From the NCBI GenBank assembly GCA_016787445.1, contig JAEUTQ010000018.1, positions 22,871 through 86,870 of the forward strand: a stretch of DNA of 64,000 nucleotides, read 5' to 3'. A program made the position numbers and the translations under genes. Origin of the DNA: Bacteroidia bacterium. Its GTDB lineage: Bacteria > Bacteroidota > Bacteroidia > B-17B0 > Aurantibacillaceae. Shown piece by piece: positions 15,069 to 24,659 of the stretch. Each line of letters opens with the position of its first letter. The first letter of the stretch is position 1. The notes under the pieces are model-generated. The model did not search any database. It worked only from the letters and a program-made list of their open reading frames with translations, and was not told the DNA's origin.

Positions 15069-16229
15069 TTATTGTCGGCTATAAAAATCACATATCTGTT
15101 TTCCTACCGCTTCCAAAGAAGCGTGCATTAAAACAAATTCGCGCATGGCAACAGAATCAAATTTTAATTGTCCCTTAATTAAATTCTCCAATCCGCTTAC
15201 CAATTGTGATTCGTTTCCGGTGTTAACTAACACACCGTAATCTTTATTTATGATATAGGGTAATTGTCCGACTTTACTAACGAATACAGGTAAGCCGCAA
15301 CTCATGGCTTCAAGAACCACAACAGGCATTCCTTCAAAATGACTAAACAAAATTAATGCGTCAGATTGTTGCATATATTCCGCAACATGTTCAGGCTTTA
15401 ACACACCGGTAAATTTTACATTAGCTAATTGAAGTTCCTTCGCCAGATTTTTTGCGTTGTTCAACTCTTCAACATCTCCACCAATCACAACAAAATCGAA
15501 ATCTAATCCTTTATTCTGTAATTTTTTAATGGCTTTAAAAGTTCTGCTTATATTCTTTTCGCGTTCCACTAAAGAAGAAACATGTAAAAGTTGTATACGT
15601 GAATTGCTTTTTTTTCCCGGTTTAAAAAGAGTCGTATCCACCACGTTGTAAATTAATTCGTATTGTCCGTTTAATCCGTGTTCAAGCATAGCTTGCTTTT
15701 GTGGTTCAGAAACGTGCCATATTTTTTTTGTACTTGCAATAGCGGCTTGCGTTGTTCGATTTAGAATTCCGCCTTTGTAATTGCCATCTTGTTTTAAATA
15801 ACCGCTCCAATGCTCTACAATGGTATAATCAGCTTTAAACGCCTTGCGGTATAAATCCAAAACCATAGCGACCGGGAAAATCACATTTACCTGAATTGCC
15901 TTAACCTTGATTTTCTTTTGTTGCAAATGCGCGATTAATTGTTGGTGCGCCTTTTTATATTTAATGAATTGTAAAAAAGAAGAGAGTGGCTTAACTGAAA
16001 AAAATGATTTTGAATAACACAATCTGTACTCCGTTAAATTTTGGTTGACGATTGCTTCTTCGATTTGTAATGAAGATTTTTGATTGGAACTGTAGGCATA
16101 CACCACAATTACTTTTCTAAATTGAGATAAAGCAATAGCGTGATTACGAATAAAAATACCGTGTGTGGGATTTGTTTCAACAGGATACCACGACGTTAAA
16201 AAAAGTATGGCGTCTTGTTCGTTTGACAT
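15069..16229 (-). CDS. Glycosyltransferase family 4 protein
   Basis: This 386-residue protein has the GT-B fold of family 4. The N-terminal domain begins AILFLTSWYPVETNPTHGIFIRNHAIAL. The second domain contains the nucleotide-sugar site, LLHVSSLVEREKNISRTFKAI and FSHFEGMPVVVLEAMSCGLPVFVSKVGQLPYII, with the E-x7-E motif. It probably transfers a hexose to a surface polysaccharide or glycolipid; donor and acceptor cannot be told. It is the last gene of a minus-strand run with the deoxynucleoside kinase and the SiaB-like gene (14-base gap), although no functional link is evident. Confidence 0.92.
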   Translation of the reverse strand: MSNEQDAILFLTSWYPVETNPTHGIFIRNHAIALSQFRKVIVVYAYSSNQKSSLQIEEAIVNQNLTEYRLCYSKSFFSVKPLSSFLQFIKYKKAHQQLIAHLQQKKIKVKAIQVNVIFPVAMVLDLYRKAFKADYTIVEHWSGYLKQDGNYKGGILNRTTQAAIASTKKIWHVSEPQKQAMLEHGLNGQYELIYNVVDTTLFKPGKKSNSRIQLLHVSSLVEREKNISRTFKAIKKLQNKGLDFDFVVIGGDVEELNNAKNLAKELQLANVKFTGVLKPEHVAEYMQQSDALILFSHFEGMPVVVLEAMSCGLPVFVSKVGQLPYIINKDYGVLVNTGNESQLVSGLENLIKGQLKFDSVAMREFVLMHASLEAVGKQICDFYSRQ

Positions 16230-16243
16230 TAAAAGAAATTGGA

Positions 16244-16822
16244 TTACTCCAGACTAACTGTAGACTTCAATGTAAACAGCGATAAACTATCATTGATTTT
16301 AAAGAAACCGGAACCTAATTTATTTCCGCTCTTCATGGCAATCGTAATGAATCCTAAACCTGCTCCACCCTTTTCGCTCAATTCATTCTTCTCTAAGTGC
16401 TCCATGTAATAGGTTTTAAGAGCAGCAGGATCCTCAAACGAATTAAGCCTCTCTACGTCGGCCGTTAGTTTAGGGATATTAGAGTTAGCTACAACGTTTG
16501 CAGTTATGATTTCTACTTTAGAGGCGCCTTTACTTAAAATGAAATAATTATGCTGGTGCCCTTGCGCGTCTCTTCCCCCGTGAATCAACATGTTTTGCAA
16601 AGCTTCAACTGAAATGAAAAATATTTTCTTGAGAGGTCCTTTTGCGATTGCAAGTGAAGTTACTTTTTCTTCCACTTCCGTTTCGAGACGACTAATGGTA
16701 TCCACATTTAAAACGCCATCGTAAGCAAGCAATATTTCACTGCCTCCCTCTTTTAGCGAATCCATTGTCTTTAAAAAGTGATTTTTAAAAAACGCTTCTT
16801 CTGTATGTGTACCGTCGCTCAA
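16244..16822 (-). CDS. SiaB-family (DUF6272) protein kinase-like protein
   Basis: The 192-residue protein resembles the SiaB family, a branch of the GHKL ATPases. Visible features are the N-terminal FLKTMDSLKEGGSEILLAYDGVLN, the helix FISVEALQNMLIHGGRD, which corresponds to the N box, and the GAGLGFITIAMKSGNKLGSGF segment near the C-terminus. In Pseudomonas SiaB acts with the phosphatase SiaA on SiaC to control a diguanylate cyclase. No SiaC-like gene is adjacent here, so the partner is unknown. The only suitable start is TTG at 16822, because the first ATG is at codon 20, inside the conserved N-terminus. It begins one base after the kinase gene stop. Confidence 0.8.
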   Translation of the reverse strand: MSDGTHTEEAFFKNHFLKTMDSLKEGGSEILLAYDGVLNVDTISRLETEVEEKVTSLAIAKGPLKKIFFISVEALQNMLIHGGRDAQGHQHNYFILSKGASKVEIITANVVANSNIPKLTADVERLNSFEDPAALKTYYMEHLEKNELSEKGGAGLGFITIAMKSGNKLGSGFFKINDSLSLFTLKSTVSLE

Positions 16823-16823
16823 C

Positions 16824-17441
16824 TTATTTAAATAAACCGTTCAATTGGCTATCAATTAATCTTATTACTTTACCTAAATCTTCTTTATTCTCGTTGAAAT
16901 TAATATCATCAACATCCACTATCAAGAGCTTACCCGCTTCGTATGTTGAAGCCCAGGCCTCGTATCTTTCATTTAATCTTTTCAGATAATCCAAACGAAT
17001 TGAATTCTCATAATCACGTCCGCGTTTTTGTATTTGCTTTACCAATGTAGGTACAGAAGCGCGCAAATAAATAATCAAATCAGGCGCTTTAATTAAGCTC
17101 TCCATTAATTTGAATAACGAAAAATAATTTTCAAAATCACGGGTTGTCATCAAGCCCATTGCATGAAGATTTGGCGCAAAAATATACGCGTCTTCATAAA
17201 TAGTTCTGTCTTGAACAACAGTGTGTTTTCCTTTACGGATATCTAAAATTTGAGAGAAACGATTGTTTAAAAAGTAAACCTGCAAGTTAAACGACCAACG
17301 CTGCATGTCTTCATAAAAATCATTCAAATAAGGATTGTCGTCAGCGTCTTCGTAATGCGCATGCCACTTGTAGTGCTTGGCAAGTAAAGATGTTAATGTT
17401 GTTTTTCCTGACCCAATGTTACCGGCAATTGCAATGTGCAT
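16824..17441 (-). CDS. Deoxynucleoside kinase
   Basis: This 205-residue enzyme phosphorylates deoxynucleosides to monophosphates in nucleotide salvage. The P-loop is IAIAGNIGSGKTTLTSLLA at the N-terminus, followed by YEDADDNPYLNDFYEDMQRWSFNLQVYFLNNRF, the substrate motif DRTIYEDAYIF, and the LID region QIQKRGRDYENSIRLDYLKRLNERYEAW. The length matches the dGK/dCK-like bacterial family; the base preference cannot be assigned. It heads the minus-strand group that continues with the SiaB-like and glycosyltransferase genes. Translation starts at ATG 17441. Confidence 0.93.
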   Translation of the reverse strand: MHIAIAGNIGSGKTTLTSLLAKHYKWHAHYEDADDNPYLNDFYEDMQRWSFNLQVYFLNNRFSQILDIRKGKHTVVQDRTIYEDAYIFAPNLHAMGLMTTRDFENYFSLFKLMESLIKAPDLIIYLRASVPTLVKQIQKRGRDYENSIRLDYLKRLNERYEAWASTYEAGKLLIVDVDDINFNENKEDLGKVIRLIDSQLNGLFK

Positions 17442-17548
17442 AAAACATTAAAAATAATAGACTAAGATATAGATTTTACGTACAAAAACCAATTTTTTTA
17501 ATACGAATGCCTTTTTTAACAAATTGATAATTAACAACTTGGTTGGAT

Positions 17549-18547
17549 TTAGGTGCCAAGGTTTTTATAAACACCCGCAGCGAAGCCAATGCTTTGTGAA
17601 ATTGGGGTAAAACTACGGCTTAAACATTTTTTAACTTTTTGGGAATTGTAGGTGGTTTTATCCGTTAATGTTTCAATCATGGAAGCATTCACTTTCAGGT
17701 TTTCCGGCAACAAAAACGTGAACAAACGCCCCAAATTCAGGAAAAATTTTCCGGCTTTTATTTGCGGTGGCTTCTTTCCCAAAGCAATATGTATCTGCTC
17801 CAATATCTCCTTAAACGAGTAATTATTTTCTACCAATAAATAACGCTCACCAAACATTTTTTTGTCACACAAATCCACCATCATTTCCGCAACATCCTTC
17901 ACATCCACAAATCCATTCACACCTTCTGTGTAAAACAAAACTCCTTTTTTACTTAAGGAAAATAATTGTCCGGTACCTCTATTCCAGTTACCAGGACCAA
18001 CGATTACCCCCGGATTTACAATGACTGCATTCAGGCCTTCTTCCATGGCGCGCCATACTTCCTGCTCTGCTAAATATTTACTTAACGAGTATACATTTTG
18101 ATTTGGTTTGTTCTTCCAAAAAACGGTTTCATCCAAATCACCTTTTATATCGGGATTTTGCAATGTGGCGATTGAACTCACAAAACAAAATGAATCAATC
18201 TTTTTCTGAATACAAGCATTCACCAAATTAGCGGTGCCTTCCACATTTATCTTTAATAACTGATTTCTATCGCTGTTATTAAGTGACACAAGTGCGGCGC
18301 AATGGTAAACAGAGGTGATGTCATTAAGTAATTCATCGAGTCCCAACACATCATTTAAATCAACGTCGCGCCAAATAATTTGATTGAATAATTTTTTTGA
18401 TTCATTTGTATAGTAGGAAAAAACTTTCTCGACCTCCGATAAATTACTGGATGCGCGTTTTGTTGCAACTACTTTCTTTCCTTGTTGCAATAAGGTAAGC
18501 AAAACATGCGTACCAACCAATCCTGTAGCTCCCGTTACTAAATTCAA
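17549..18547 (-). CDS. NAD-dependent epimerase/dehydratase (extended SDR)
   Basis: This 332-residue protein is an extended short-chain dehydrogenase. The dinucleotide-binding motif GATGLVG is at residues 6-12. Later come VYHCAALVSL, a catalytic Ser in FVSSIATLQ, the YSLSKYLAEQE motif with Tyr and Lys, and VVNPGVIVGPG. Such enzymes modify nucleotide sugars or act as dihydroflavonol-4-reductase-like reductases; the substrate is not evident. The start is TTG at 18547. An in-frame stop lies five codons upstream and the protein begins NLVTGATG, so no ATG start is possible. It follows the PAP2-like gene by two bases and is likely co-transcribed with it. Confidence 0.88.
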   Translation of the reverse strand: MNLVTGATGLVGTHVLLTLLQQGKKVVATKRASSNLSEVEKVFSYYTNESKKLFNQIIWRDVDLNDVLGLDELLNDITSVYHCAALVSLNNSDRNQLLKINVEGTANLVNACIQKKIDSFCFVSSIATLQNPDIKGDLDETVFWKNKPNQNVYSLSKYLAEQEVWRAMEEGLNAVIVNPGVIVGPGNWNRGTGQLFSLSKKGVLFYTEGVNGFVDVKDVAEMMVDLCDKKMFGERYLLVENNYSFKEILEQIHIALGKKPPQIKAGKFFLNLGRLFTFLLPENLKVNASMIETLTDKTTYNSQKVKKCLSRSFTPISQSIGFAAGVYKNLGT

Positions 18548-18549
18548 TC

Positions 18550-19182
18550 TTATGAAAGTTTAAAGTTTAAGAAAAAAGTAAACACCAAAATCTGAGTTAA
18601 CATCCCTAATGCAAAACCTGAATACAACTGCGAAGGTTTATGTGCGTCTAAATATAACCTTGCAGTTAATATCATTCCTGCAATTAAAAAAAGAGTAGCG
18701 ATTTCAGGAACGGCATTGTATTTTAATACAAATGATATCATCATCAAAGAGCCTATCAAACCACCGATTCCAACAGCGTGTGCACTAATTTTAAAACGCA
18801 AATTAATAAGTGCGGTTAGTAAAACAGACAATCCTCCTCCGAAAATAAGCACTTTAATGCTTGGCCAAATATTTAAATCCAAAAACAAATAAAATAAGCC
18901 GAAATAAAAACACGATGTGAGCACATAGGGAAAAGTACGCTCGTTTCGATCTTCAAGAGTTATGGAACTAATGCGGTTTAATTTATAGAGAATAAAAATA
19001 TTAATAACAGGTAAGATAAAAGAAAAAGAAAATATCATAGCGGAAATAATCCATTTCAATTTTAAAGGTGTCATGTAATCATAAATAGAGCCTTTTAAAA
19101 AAAAGAAAAAGATCAGACTTCCGTAACTGCACATCAGTAAAGGATGAAACACAACGGAAATAATATTAGCTATAAGTCGCAA
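18550..19182 (-). CDS. PAP2-like integral membrane protein
   Basis: The 210-residue protein has about six membrane segments and degenerate landmarks of the PAP2 phosphatase superfamily. They are EDRNERTFPY (basic motif), KISAHAVGIGGLIG (in place of PSGH) and ARLYLDAHKPSQLYSGFALG (third motif with Asp-His). It may be a lipid phosphatase or undecaprenyl-pyrophosphate phosphatase-like enzyme, but the altered motifs make activity uncertain. The start is TTG at 19182: the gpsA stop codon is in the same frame one codon upstream, so translation cannot begin earlier, and the first ATG would remove the first membrane helix. Confidence 0.72.
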   Translation of the reverse strand: MRLIANIISVVFHPLLMCSYGSLIFFFFLKGSIYDYMTPLKLKWIISAMIFSFSFILPVINIFILYKLNRISSITLEDRNERTFPYVLTSCFYFGLFYLFLDLNIWPSIKVLIFGGGLSVLLTALINLRFKISAHAVGIGGLIGSLMMISFVLKYNAVPEIATLFLIAGMILTARLYLDAHKPSQLYSGFALGMLTQILVFTFFLNFKLS

Positions 19183-19185
19183 ATT

Positions 19186-20187
19186 TTAAGATAATTTTTC
19201 GGATAACATTTCCATTTCACGACGAGGGTCTTTTTGTGCGTAAACAATATTGTAAACCGCATTCGTAATAGGCATATCTACATTATATTTTTTATTGATT
19301 TCATGTACGCACTTTACAGCGTAATAACCTTCAGCGATCATGTTCATTTCTAATTGCGCATGCTTAACACTGTAACCTTTCCCTAGCATGGTTCCAAACA
19401 TACGGTTACGGCTAAACTGCGAATAAGCAGTCACCAATAAATCGCCCAAATAAGCAGAGGCCTTAATGTCTCTGTCAATGGGATGAACTGCATCCACAAA
19501 CCGTTTGATTTCCTGAATAGCGTTACTTACTAATACAGCTAAATAATTATCGCCATAACCCAGACTATGACAAATACCGCCGGCAACTGCAATAACATTT
19601 TTTAATACGGCAGACAACTCTGTTCCGTAAATATCATCACTGCTTGTTGTTTTGATATAACGACAGTTTAAATAATTACATAGAATATCAGCGTTACTTA
19701 CTTTAGAACATGCAATCGTGAGATAAGATAATTTCTCCATAGCCACTTCTTCCGCATGACATGGCCCTGTAATTACACCAATATTCTCGAATGGAATTTC
19801 ATACACGGTATGCAAATACTCGCCAACAATTAAATTATACTCGGGGATAATACCTTTAATTGCGGAGAAAATAATTTTATCCTGAAATAAATTCTTAGGG
19901 ATTTCATGAATGCTCTTATGTAAAAATGCTGAAGGAATTGCAAGAATAATAATATCAGACTTCTCAATACAAGTTTTTACATCACTGAACAATTCAATTT
20001 TACTTAAGTCGAAATCAACGGAACTTAAATATTTCGGATTGTGATGATGTTGCTTAATGTAGTTAATATCGTCTTCGTTACGGAAATACCAATTGATTTT
20101 ATCCGAGTTATTGCTCAATATCTTCACAATAGCTGTTGCCCAGCTACCACTACCTATTACTCCTATATTATGTTTCTTATTAAACAT
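19186..20187 (-). CDS. gpsA: NAD(P)H-dependent glycerol-3-phosphate dehydrogenase
   Basis: GpsA makes sn-glycerol-3-phosphate from dihydroxyacetone phosphate for phospholipid synthesis. The protein (333 residues from ATG 20187) begins MFNKKHNIGVIGSGSWATAIVKIL with the Rossmann motif. It has IILAIPSAFLH, SAIKGIIPEYNLIVGEYL, GVITGPCHAEEVAMEKLSYL, the catalytic-Lys region TELSAVLKNVIAVAGGICHSLGYGDN and the C-terminal EGYYAVKCV. An in-frame TTG at 20196 would add three residues and overlap the upstream gene by eight bases. I prefer the ATG, one base after that gene's stop. It is in an operon with the exonuclease and the PAP2-like gene. Confidence 0.95.
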   Translation of the reverse strand: MFNKKHNIGVIGSGSWATAIVKILSNNSDKINWYFRNEDDINYIKQHHHNPKYLSSVDFDLSKIELFSDVKTCIEKSDIIILAIPSAFLHKSIHEIPKNLFQDKIIFSAIKGIIPEYNLIVGEYLHTVYEIPFENIGVITGPCHAEEVAMEKLSYLTIACSKVSNADILCNYLNCRYIKTTSSDDIYGTELSAVLKNVIAVAGGICHSLGYGDNYLAVLVSNAIQEIKRFVDAVHPIDRDIKASAYLGDLLVTAYSQFSRNRMFGTMLGKGYSVKHAQLEMNMIAEGYYAVKCVHEINKKYNVDMPITNAVYNIVYAQKDPRREMEMLSEKLS

Positions 20188-20188
20188 G

Positions 20189-20884
20189 TTATGCAAAAAC
20201 TAAATCCTTATCACTCACCATTGGTAAATTATTGTAACGCTGATAAACGCGTGCCAATGTTACCACGTCCTTTAAACAATACTTTTTAATTTTATCCAGA
20301 TTTTTATCTTCATAGTACACTTTCGCCACCATGCTTCCATCCATATCGTCTTTTGGTGAAGGGATATTAAAAATATGCGCCAGCAAATTTAGCGATGTGA
20401 AATTCTTAACATCACCAAAGCGCCACATTTCCATGGTATCTAAATGTTTTACTTCCCATGGTTTTTTTCCCTGCAGTTGAAAGTTCTTAGGAAAAGCTAA
20501 TCCATTTACCACTATTCGTCTGCTTAAAAAAGGATAATCGAATTCTTTTCCGTTATGTGCGCAGAAAACATGCTCTGCCTTGTTAAAATGCGTTTTTACA
20601 ATATCTAGAAACTCTTCTAATATCTTTTTTTCATTATTTCCCGCAATGGCTTTAACTCTGAATTCCTTATCATTATAATATCCCAAGCCAATACAAATTA
20701 CTTTCGAAAACTCGGCATACACACCTGCTTTTGAATATAATTCTTCAGGTTTGTTATCGGGATTATACAACCACTTCTTGTCCCACAATTCTTTTTCCGC
20801 CTGACTTAAATCTTTGTATTTATAAACCAACGGCGCAGTTTCTATATCTAAAAACAATATATTATTGAGCTTGGGTTGAGTCAT
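20189..20884 (-). CDS. Predicted 3'-5' exonuclease (PolB-like DEDDy)
   Basis: The 231-residue protein is a stand-alone proofreading-type exonuclease domain. Exo I is ILFLDIETAPLV with the paired acidic residues, Exo II is HVFCAHNGKEFDYPFLSRRI, and Exo III lies in the C-terminal CLKDVVTLARVYQRY segment. This matches the family described as related to the exonuclease domain of PolB. It should remove nucleotides from DNA 3' ends, but the biological role in Bacteroidota is not known. The insert between Exo I and the core (YNPDNKPEELYSKAGVYAEFSKVICIGLGYY) is typical of this family. It is followed at once by gpsA. Confidence 0.9.
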   Translation of the reverse strand: MTQPKLNNILFLDIETAPLVYKYKDLSQAEKELWDKKWLYNPDNKPEELYSKAGVYAEFSKVICIGLGYYNDKEFRVKAIAGNNEKKILEEFLDIVKTHFNKAEHVFCAHNGKEFDYPFLSRRIVVNGLAFPKNFQLQGKKPWEVKHLDTMEMWRFGDVKNFTSLNLLAHIFNIPSPKDDMDGSMVAKVYYEDKNLDKIKKYCLKDVVTLARVYQRYNNLPMVSDKDLVFA

Positions 20885-20914
20885 AATTACTACTAATGTA
20901 TAAGTTTTAATTCA

Positions 20915-20950
20915 ATAAAAAAAGGCTGTTTCTGAGGGGAAACAGCCTTT
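20915..20950 (-). terminator. Intrinsic terminator after queA
   Basis: The perfect 12-bp stem AAAGGCTGTTTC (20921-20932) with GAAACAGCCTTT (20939-20950) has a six-base loop. On the minus strand it is followed by a T run (the A run at 20917-20923 on the plus strand). It begins 10 bases after the queA stop. Confidence 0.9.
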
Positions 20951-20960
20951 GATTTTCATC

Positions 20961-22010
20961 TTACAAAATCAACATGGCATCGCCATACGAATAGAAGCGG
21001 TATTTTTCTTTTATCGCTTCTTTATACGCTTTCATGATTAAATCATATCCACCAAATGCACTTACCATCATTAATAAGGTAGATTCCGGCATATGGAAAT
21101 TTGTGATCATGCAATTCGCAACACTGAAATCGTATGGAGGAAACACGAATTTATTTGTCCAACCCACATACGGATTTAATTGTCCGGTTGTAGAAACAGA
21201 AGACTCAACAGCGCGCATTACAGTAGTTCCAACGGCACACACTTTTTTCTTCTTTGCCTTCGCAGTATTTACAATTTTACATGTATCCGCAGAAATTAAA
21301 GCTTCTTCGCTCTCCATTTTATGCTTGGTTAAATCTTCTACCTCAACTGATCTGAATGTTCCTAAACCAACATGCAAAGTTAATGGCGCGAAATTCACAC
21401 CTTTAATTTCTAATTTCTTTAATAATTCGCGGCTAAAATGTAAACCGGCGGTTGGAGCTGCAACAGCACCTTCATTTTTTGCAAACACAGTTTGATAGCG
21501 ATCTATATCACTCTCTTCTGCTTTACGCTTAATGTATTTTGGAAGTGGTGTTTCTCCTAAATCATATAATACCTTACGGAATTCTTCATAAGAACCGTCA
21601 TATAAAAAACGTAATGTTCTTCCGCGAGAAGTTGTGTTATCAATTACCTCAGCTACTAAACTATCGTTTTCGCCAAAATATAATTTATTACCAATACGTA
21701 TTTTACGTGCCGGATCAACTAACACATCCCACAAGCGGCTCTCAGCGCTTAACTCGCGCAATAAGAAAACTTCGATTTTTGCGCCGGTTTTCTCTTTATT
21801 ACCATACATACGTGCAGGAAACACTTTCGTGTCATTCAACATCATCACATCACCTTCATCAAAATAATTAATGATGTCGCGGAATTTTTTGTGAGAAATT
21901 TTACCGGTTGCGCGATCAACCACCATTAAACGGCTTTCGTCACGGTTTTTTGCCGGATACTCTGCCAACAATTCTTTTGGCAGATTGAATTTGAACATAG
22001 ATAACTTCAT
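20961..22010 (-). CDS. queA: S-adenosylmethionine:tRNA ribosyltransferase-isomerase QueA
   Basis: QueA transfers the ribosyl group of SAM to preQ1 in tRNA to form epoxyqueuosine. The 349-residue protein starts [31 protein letters not shown]. It has the family signatures [65 protein letters not shown] and [22 protein letters not shown] place the start at ATG 22010; a longer frame upstream has only a TTG start and runs toward the ATP synthase terminator. It sits between that terminator and its own, so it is probably a single-gene unit. No riboswitch-like leader is evident. Confidence 0.95.
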   Translation of the reverse strand: MKLSMFKFNLPKELLAEYPAKNRDESRLMVVDRATGKISHKKFRDIINYFDEGDVMMLNDTKVFPARMYGNKEKTGAKIEVFLLRELSAESRLWDVLVDPARKIRIGNKLYFGENDSLVAEVIDNTTSRGRTLRFLYDGSYEEFRKVLYDLGETPLPKYIKRKAEESDIDRYQTVFAKNEGAVAAPTAGLHFSRELLKKLEIKGVNFAPLTLHVGLGTFRSVEVEDLTKHKMESEEALISADTCKIVNTAKAKKKKVCAVGTTVMRAVESSVSTTGQLNPYVGWTNKFVFPPYDFSVANCMITNFHMPESTLLMMVSAFGGYDLIMKAYKEAIKEKYRFYSYGDAMLIL

Positions 22011-22044
22011 AGTACTTGTTTTTGTTTTTTCTTTGAAAAAGACC

Positions 22045-22114
22045 AAATAAAAAAGGTGGCCTTATTTCATTGTTATTATTACTATGTAAGAAAAACACGA
22101 AATAAAACCACCTT
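22045..22114 (-). terminator. Terminator of the ATP synthase operon
   Basis: A long imperfect stem, 22053-22068 with 22099-22114 (16 positions with one 2-base mismatch), is followed on the minus strand by a T-rich run. It ends the atpB-atpG transcript before queA. The loop is about 30 bases. Confidence 0.7.
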
Positions 22115-22168
22115 CGTGGAATTATGCATGCATTAATCTTACGGGATTAATTACGAATTAAAGAACGG

Positions 22169-23044
22169 TTAACCATTTAATGCTTCAGCACCACCCACAA
22201 TTTCCAAAATCTCCTTGGTAATTGTAGCCTGACGTGCTTTGTTGTAGGTGATTTTTAAATCACGCAACATTTCCTTGGCATTATCGGTTGCTTTATGCAT
22301 TGCTGTCATACGTGCACCATGTTCTGATGCGTTTGAATCTAACAATGCTTTATAAAATTGTGTTTTTAATGAACGCGGAATTAAATCATTTACTATGAAT
22401 TCCTTTCCTGGTTCATAAATATAATCTGTGCTTGTGCTTTTTCCCGATGTTGGCGGAACAATTGGTAAAAACTGCTCTGTCATTGTAATCTGAACAGCTG
22501 CATTTTTAAATTGATTGTACACCAAAATAACTTTATCAAATTGCTTGGTAGCAAATGCCTCCATGATTTTTTCGGCTACCGGGGATGTTTTCGCAAACGA
22601 CAACCCATCGAACAACTCATTTAAGTTTGATGGTAAATCTTGTCCGCTGATAATAAAATCTGTACGTTTGAATGCATCTTGTACCTTTTTACCAATTGGT
22701 AATACGGTAACATGACAGCCGTTGAAGTCATTCTTAATCAAACTCCAAGTACGTTTTACAATATTGGCATTAAATGCTCCGGCTAAACCGCGATTACTGC
22801 TAATCGGAATGATAAGTATATTTTTACCTCCCGCATTGCGCGCGTAGGCATTTTCAGAATTATCCAAAGAGCTGCTTACATTACTCAAAATTTCCTGAAG
22901 CTTCTCGGCAAAAGGGCGCATTTGAGTAATTGCATCCTGAGCACGTTTCAATTTTGCAGCACTCACCATTTTCATGGCGCTGGTAATCTGCATGGTTGAA
23001 CCTACTGATACAATTCTATTTCTGACTTCCTTTAAACTTGGCAT
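22169..23044 (-). CDS. atpG: ATP synthase F1 subunit gamma
   Basis: AtpG is the central rotor shaft of F1. The 291-residue protein begins MPSLKEVRNRIVSVGSTMQITSAMKMVSAAKLKRAQ, the conserved N-terminal coiled coil, and has GGKNILIIPISSNRGLAGAFNANI. The C-terminal coil ends SEHGARMTAMHKATDNAKEMLRDLKITYNKARQATITKEILEIVGGAEAL. It is the last gene of the operon, 22 bases after atpA and followed by the terminator at 22045-22114. Confidence 0.97.
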   Translation of the reverse strand: MPSLKEVRNRIVSVGSTMQITSAMKMVSAAKLKRAQDAITQMRPFAEKLQEILSNVSSSLDNSENAYARNAGGKNILIIPISSNRGLAGAFNANIVKRTWSLIKNDFNGCHVTVLPIGKKVQDAFKRTDFIISGQDLPSNLNELFDGLSFAKTSPVAEKIMEAFATKQFDKVILVYNQFKNAAVQITMTEQFLPIVPPTSGKSTSTDYIYEPGKEFIVNDLIPRSLKTQFYKALLDSNASEHGARMTAMHKATDNAKEMLRDLKITYNKARQATITKEILEIVGGAEALNG

Positions 23045-23066
23045 TTTAACTAATGCGTATTATCAA

Positions 23067-24644
23067 TTATTTATACTTCGCTGATAAATCTTTGGCAACA
23101 GCCTCCAATACATTTGTAATCTCATCGGTATACTGACCGGCTTTTAACTGATCTAAACTACCTTTATGCTTACGCTCTAATGTGTCTAAAAATTCTTTTT
23201 CGAATTCACGTACTTTATTTACAGGCACTGAACGTAATAAATTCTTAGTACCTAAATAAATAATTGCGATTTGCTGCTCAACACGTAATGGAGAGAATTG
23301 TCCTTGCTTAAGGATTTCCACGTTACGCGCACCTTTGTCTAAGATTGATTTTGTAGCCGCATCTAAATCAGAACCGAACTTCGCGAAAGCTTCTAATTCA
23401 CGGTATTGAGCCTGGTCTAATTTTAAAGTACCTGCGACTTTTTTCATTGACTTAATTTGCGCGTTACCACCTACACGTGATACAGAGATACCTACGTTAA
23501 TAGCAGGACGAACACCCGAGTTAAATAAATTCGACTCAAGGAATATCTGTCCGTCAGTAATAGAAATTACGTTAGTTGGAATATAAGCAGATACGTCACC
23601 CGCTTGTGTTTCAATAATAGGTAAAGCCGTTAAAGAACCGCCTCCTTTTACTAACGGTCGGATAGACTCCGGCAAATCGTTCATGCTCTTTGCGATATCG
23701 TCTGATGCATTCACTTTTGCAGCACGCTCTAATAAACGGCTATGCAAATAGAATACGTCACCAGGATACGCTTCACGTCCCGGAGGGCGACGTAATAATA
23801 ATGATACCTCACGATAAGCTACCGCTTGCTTTGATAAATCGTCGAATACAATTAATGCAGGACGACCGGTATCGCGGAAAAACTCACCAATAGCTGCGCC
23901 CGCAAACGGAGCGTAGAATTGCATTGGAGCAGGGTCAGAAGCATTAGCCGCTACGATGATAGTATATGGCATTGCTCCATTCTCTTCTAAAGTACGTAAT
24001 ACGTTAGCAACTGTAGAACCTTTTTGTCCGATTGCAACATAGATACAATATACAGGCTTACCTGCTTCATAAAATTCTTTTTGATTAATAATTGTATCGA
24101 TACAAACCGCTGTTTTTCCTGTTTGACGATCACCAATTACTAACTCACGCTGACCACGACCAATAGGAATCATCGCGTCGATCGCTTTGATACCTGTTTG
24201 TAATGGTTCAGTTACCGGCTGACGATAGATAACACCAGGCGCTTTACGCTCTAATGGCATTTCGTAAGTAGTTCCTGTAATCGGACCTTTACCATCAATT
24301 GGATTTCCTAAGGTATCAACTACACGACCTAACATTCCTTCACCAACTTTTAATGAAGCAATGCGACCAGTACGCTTGCAGGTTGAGCCTTCTTTAATAT
24401 TATCACCAGGGCCTAATAATACCGCACCAACATTATCTTCTTCAAGGTTCAATACAATTCCTTGTAAACCTGTTTCGAATTCAATTAATTCACCTGATTC
24501 TACTTTAGATAATCCGTAGATAAGGGCGATACCATCACCAATTTGTAATACGGTACCAACTTGTTCCAATTCAGTTTCACTTTTGAAACCAGATAATTGT
24601 TGTCTTAAAATTGCAGATACTTCTGCCGGTTTTACTTCTGCCAT
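23067..24644 (-). CDS. atpA: ATP synthase F1 subunit alpha
   Basis: AtpA is the non-catalytic nucleotide-binding subunit of the F1 hexamer. The 525-residue protein has the N-terminal beta-barrel ([49 protein letters not shown]) and the Walker A motif GDRQTGKTA. Walker B lies in [49 protein letters not shown], and the signature is [14 protein letters not shown]. The length is slightly above the usual 500-510. It lies between atpH (15-base gap) and atpG (22-base gap). Confidence 0.98.
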   Translation of the reverse strand: MAEVKPAEVSAILRQQLSGFKSETELEQVGTVLQIGDGIALIYGLSKVESGELIEFETGLQGIVLNLEEDNVGAVLLGPGDNIKEGSTCKRTGRIASLKVGEGMLGRVVDTLGNPIDGKGPITGTTYEMPLERKAPGVIYRQPVTEPLQTGIKAIDAMIPIGRGQRELVIGDRQTGKTAVCIDTIINQKEFYEAGKPVYCIYVAIGQKGSTVANVLRTLEENGAMPYTIIVAANASDPAPMQFYAPFAGAAIGEFFRDTGRPALIVFDDLSKQAVAYREVSLLLRRPPGREAYPGDVFYLHSRLLERAAKVNASDDIAKSMNDLPESIRPLVKGGGSLTALPIIETQAGDVSAYIPTNVISITDGQIFLESNLFNSGVRPAINVGISVSRVGGNAQIKSMKKVAGTLKLDQAQYRELEAFAKFGSDLDAATKSILDKGARNVEILKQGQFSPLRVEQQIAIIYLGTKNLLRSVPVNKVREFEKEFLDTLERKHKGSLDQLKAGQYTDEITNVLEAVAKDLSAKYK

Positions 24645-24659
24645 TTGCTTAAGTATTTA

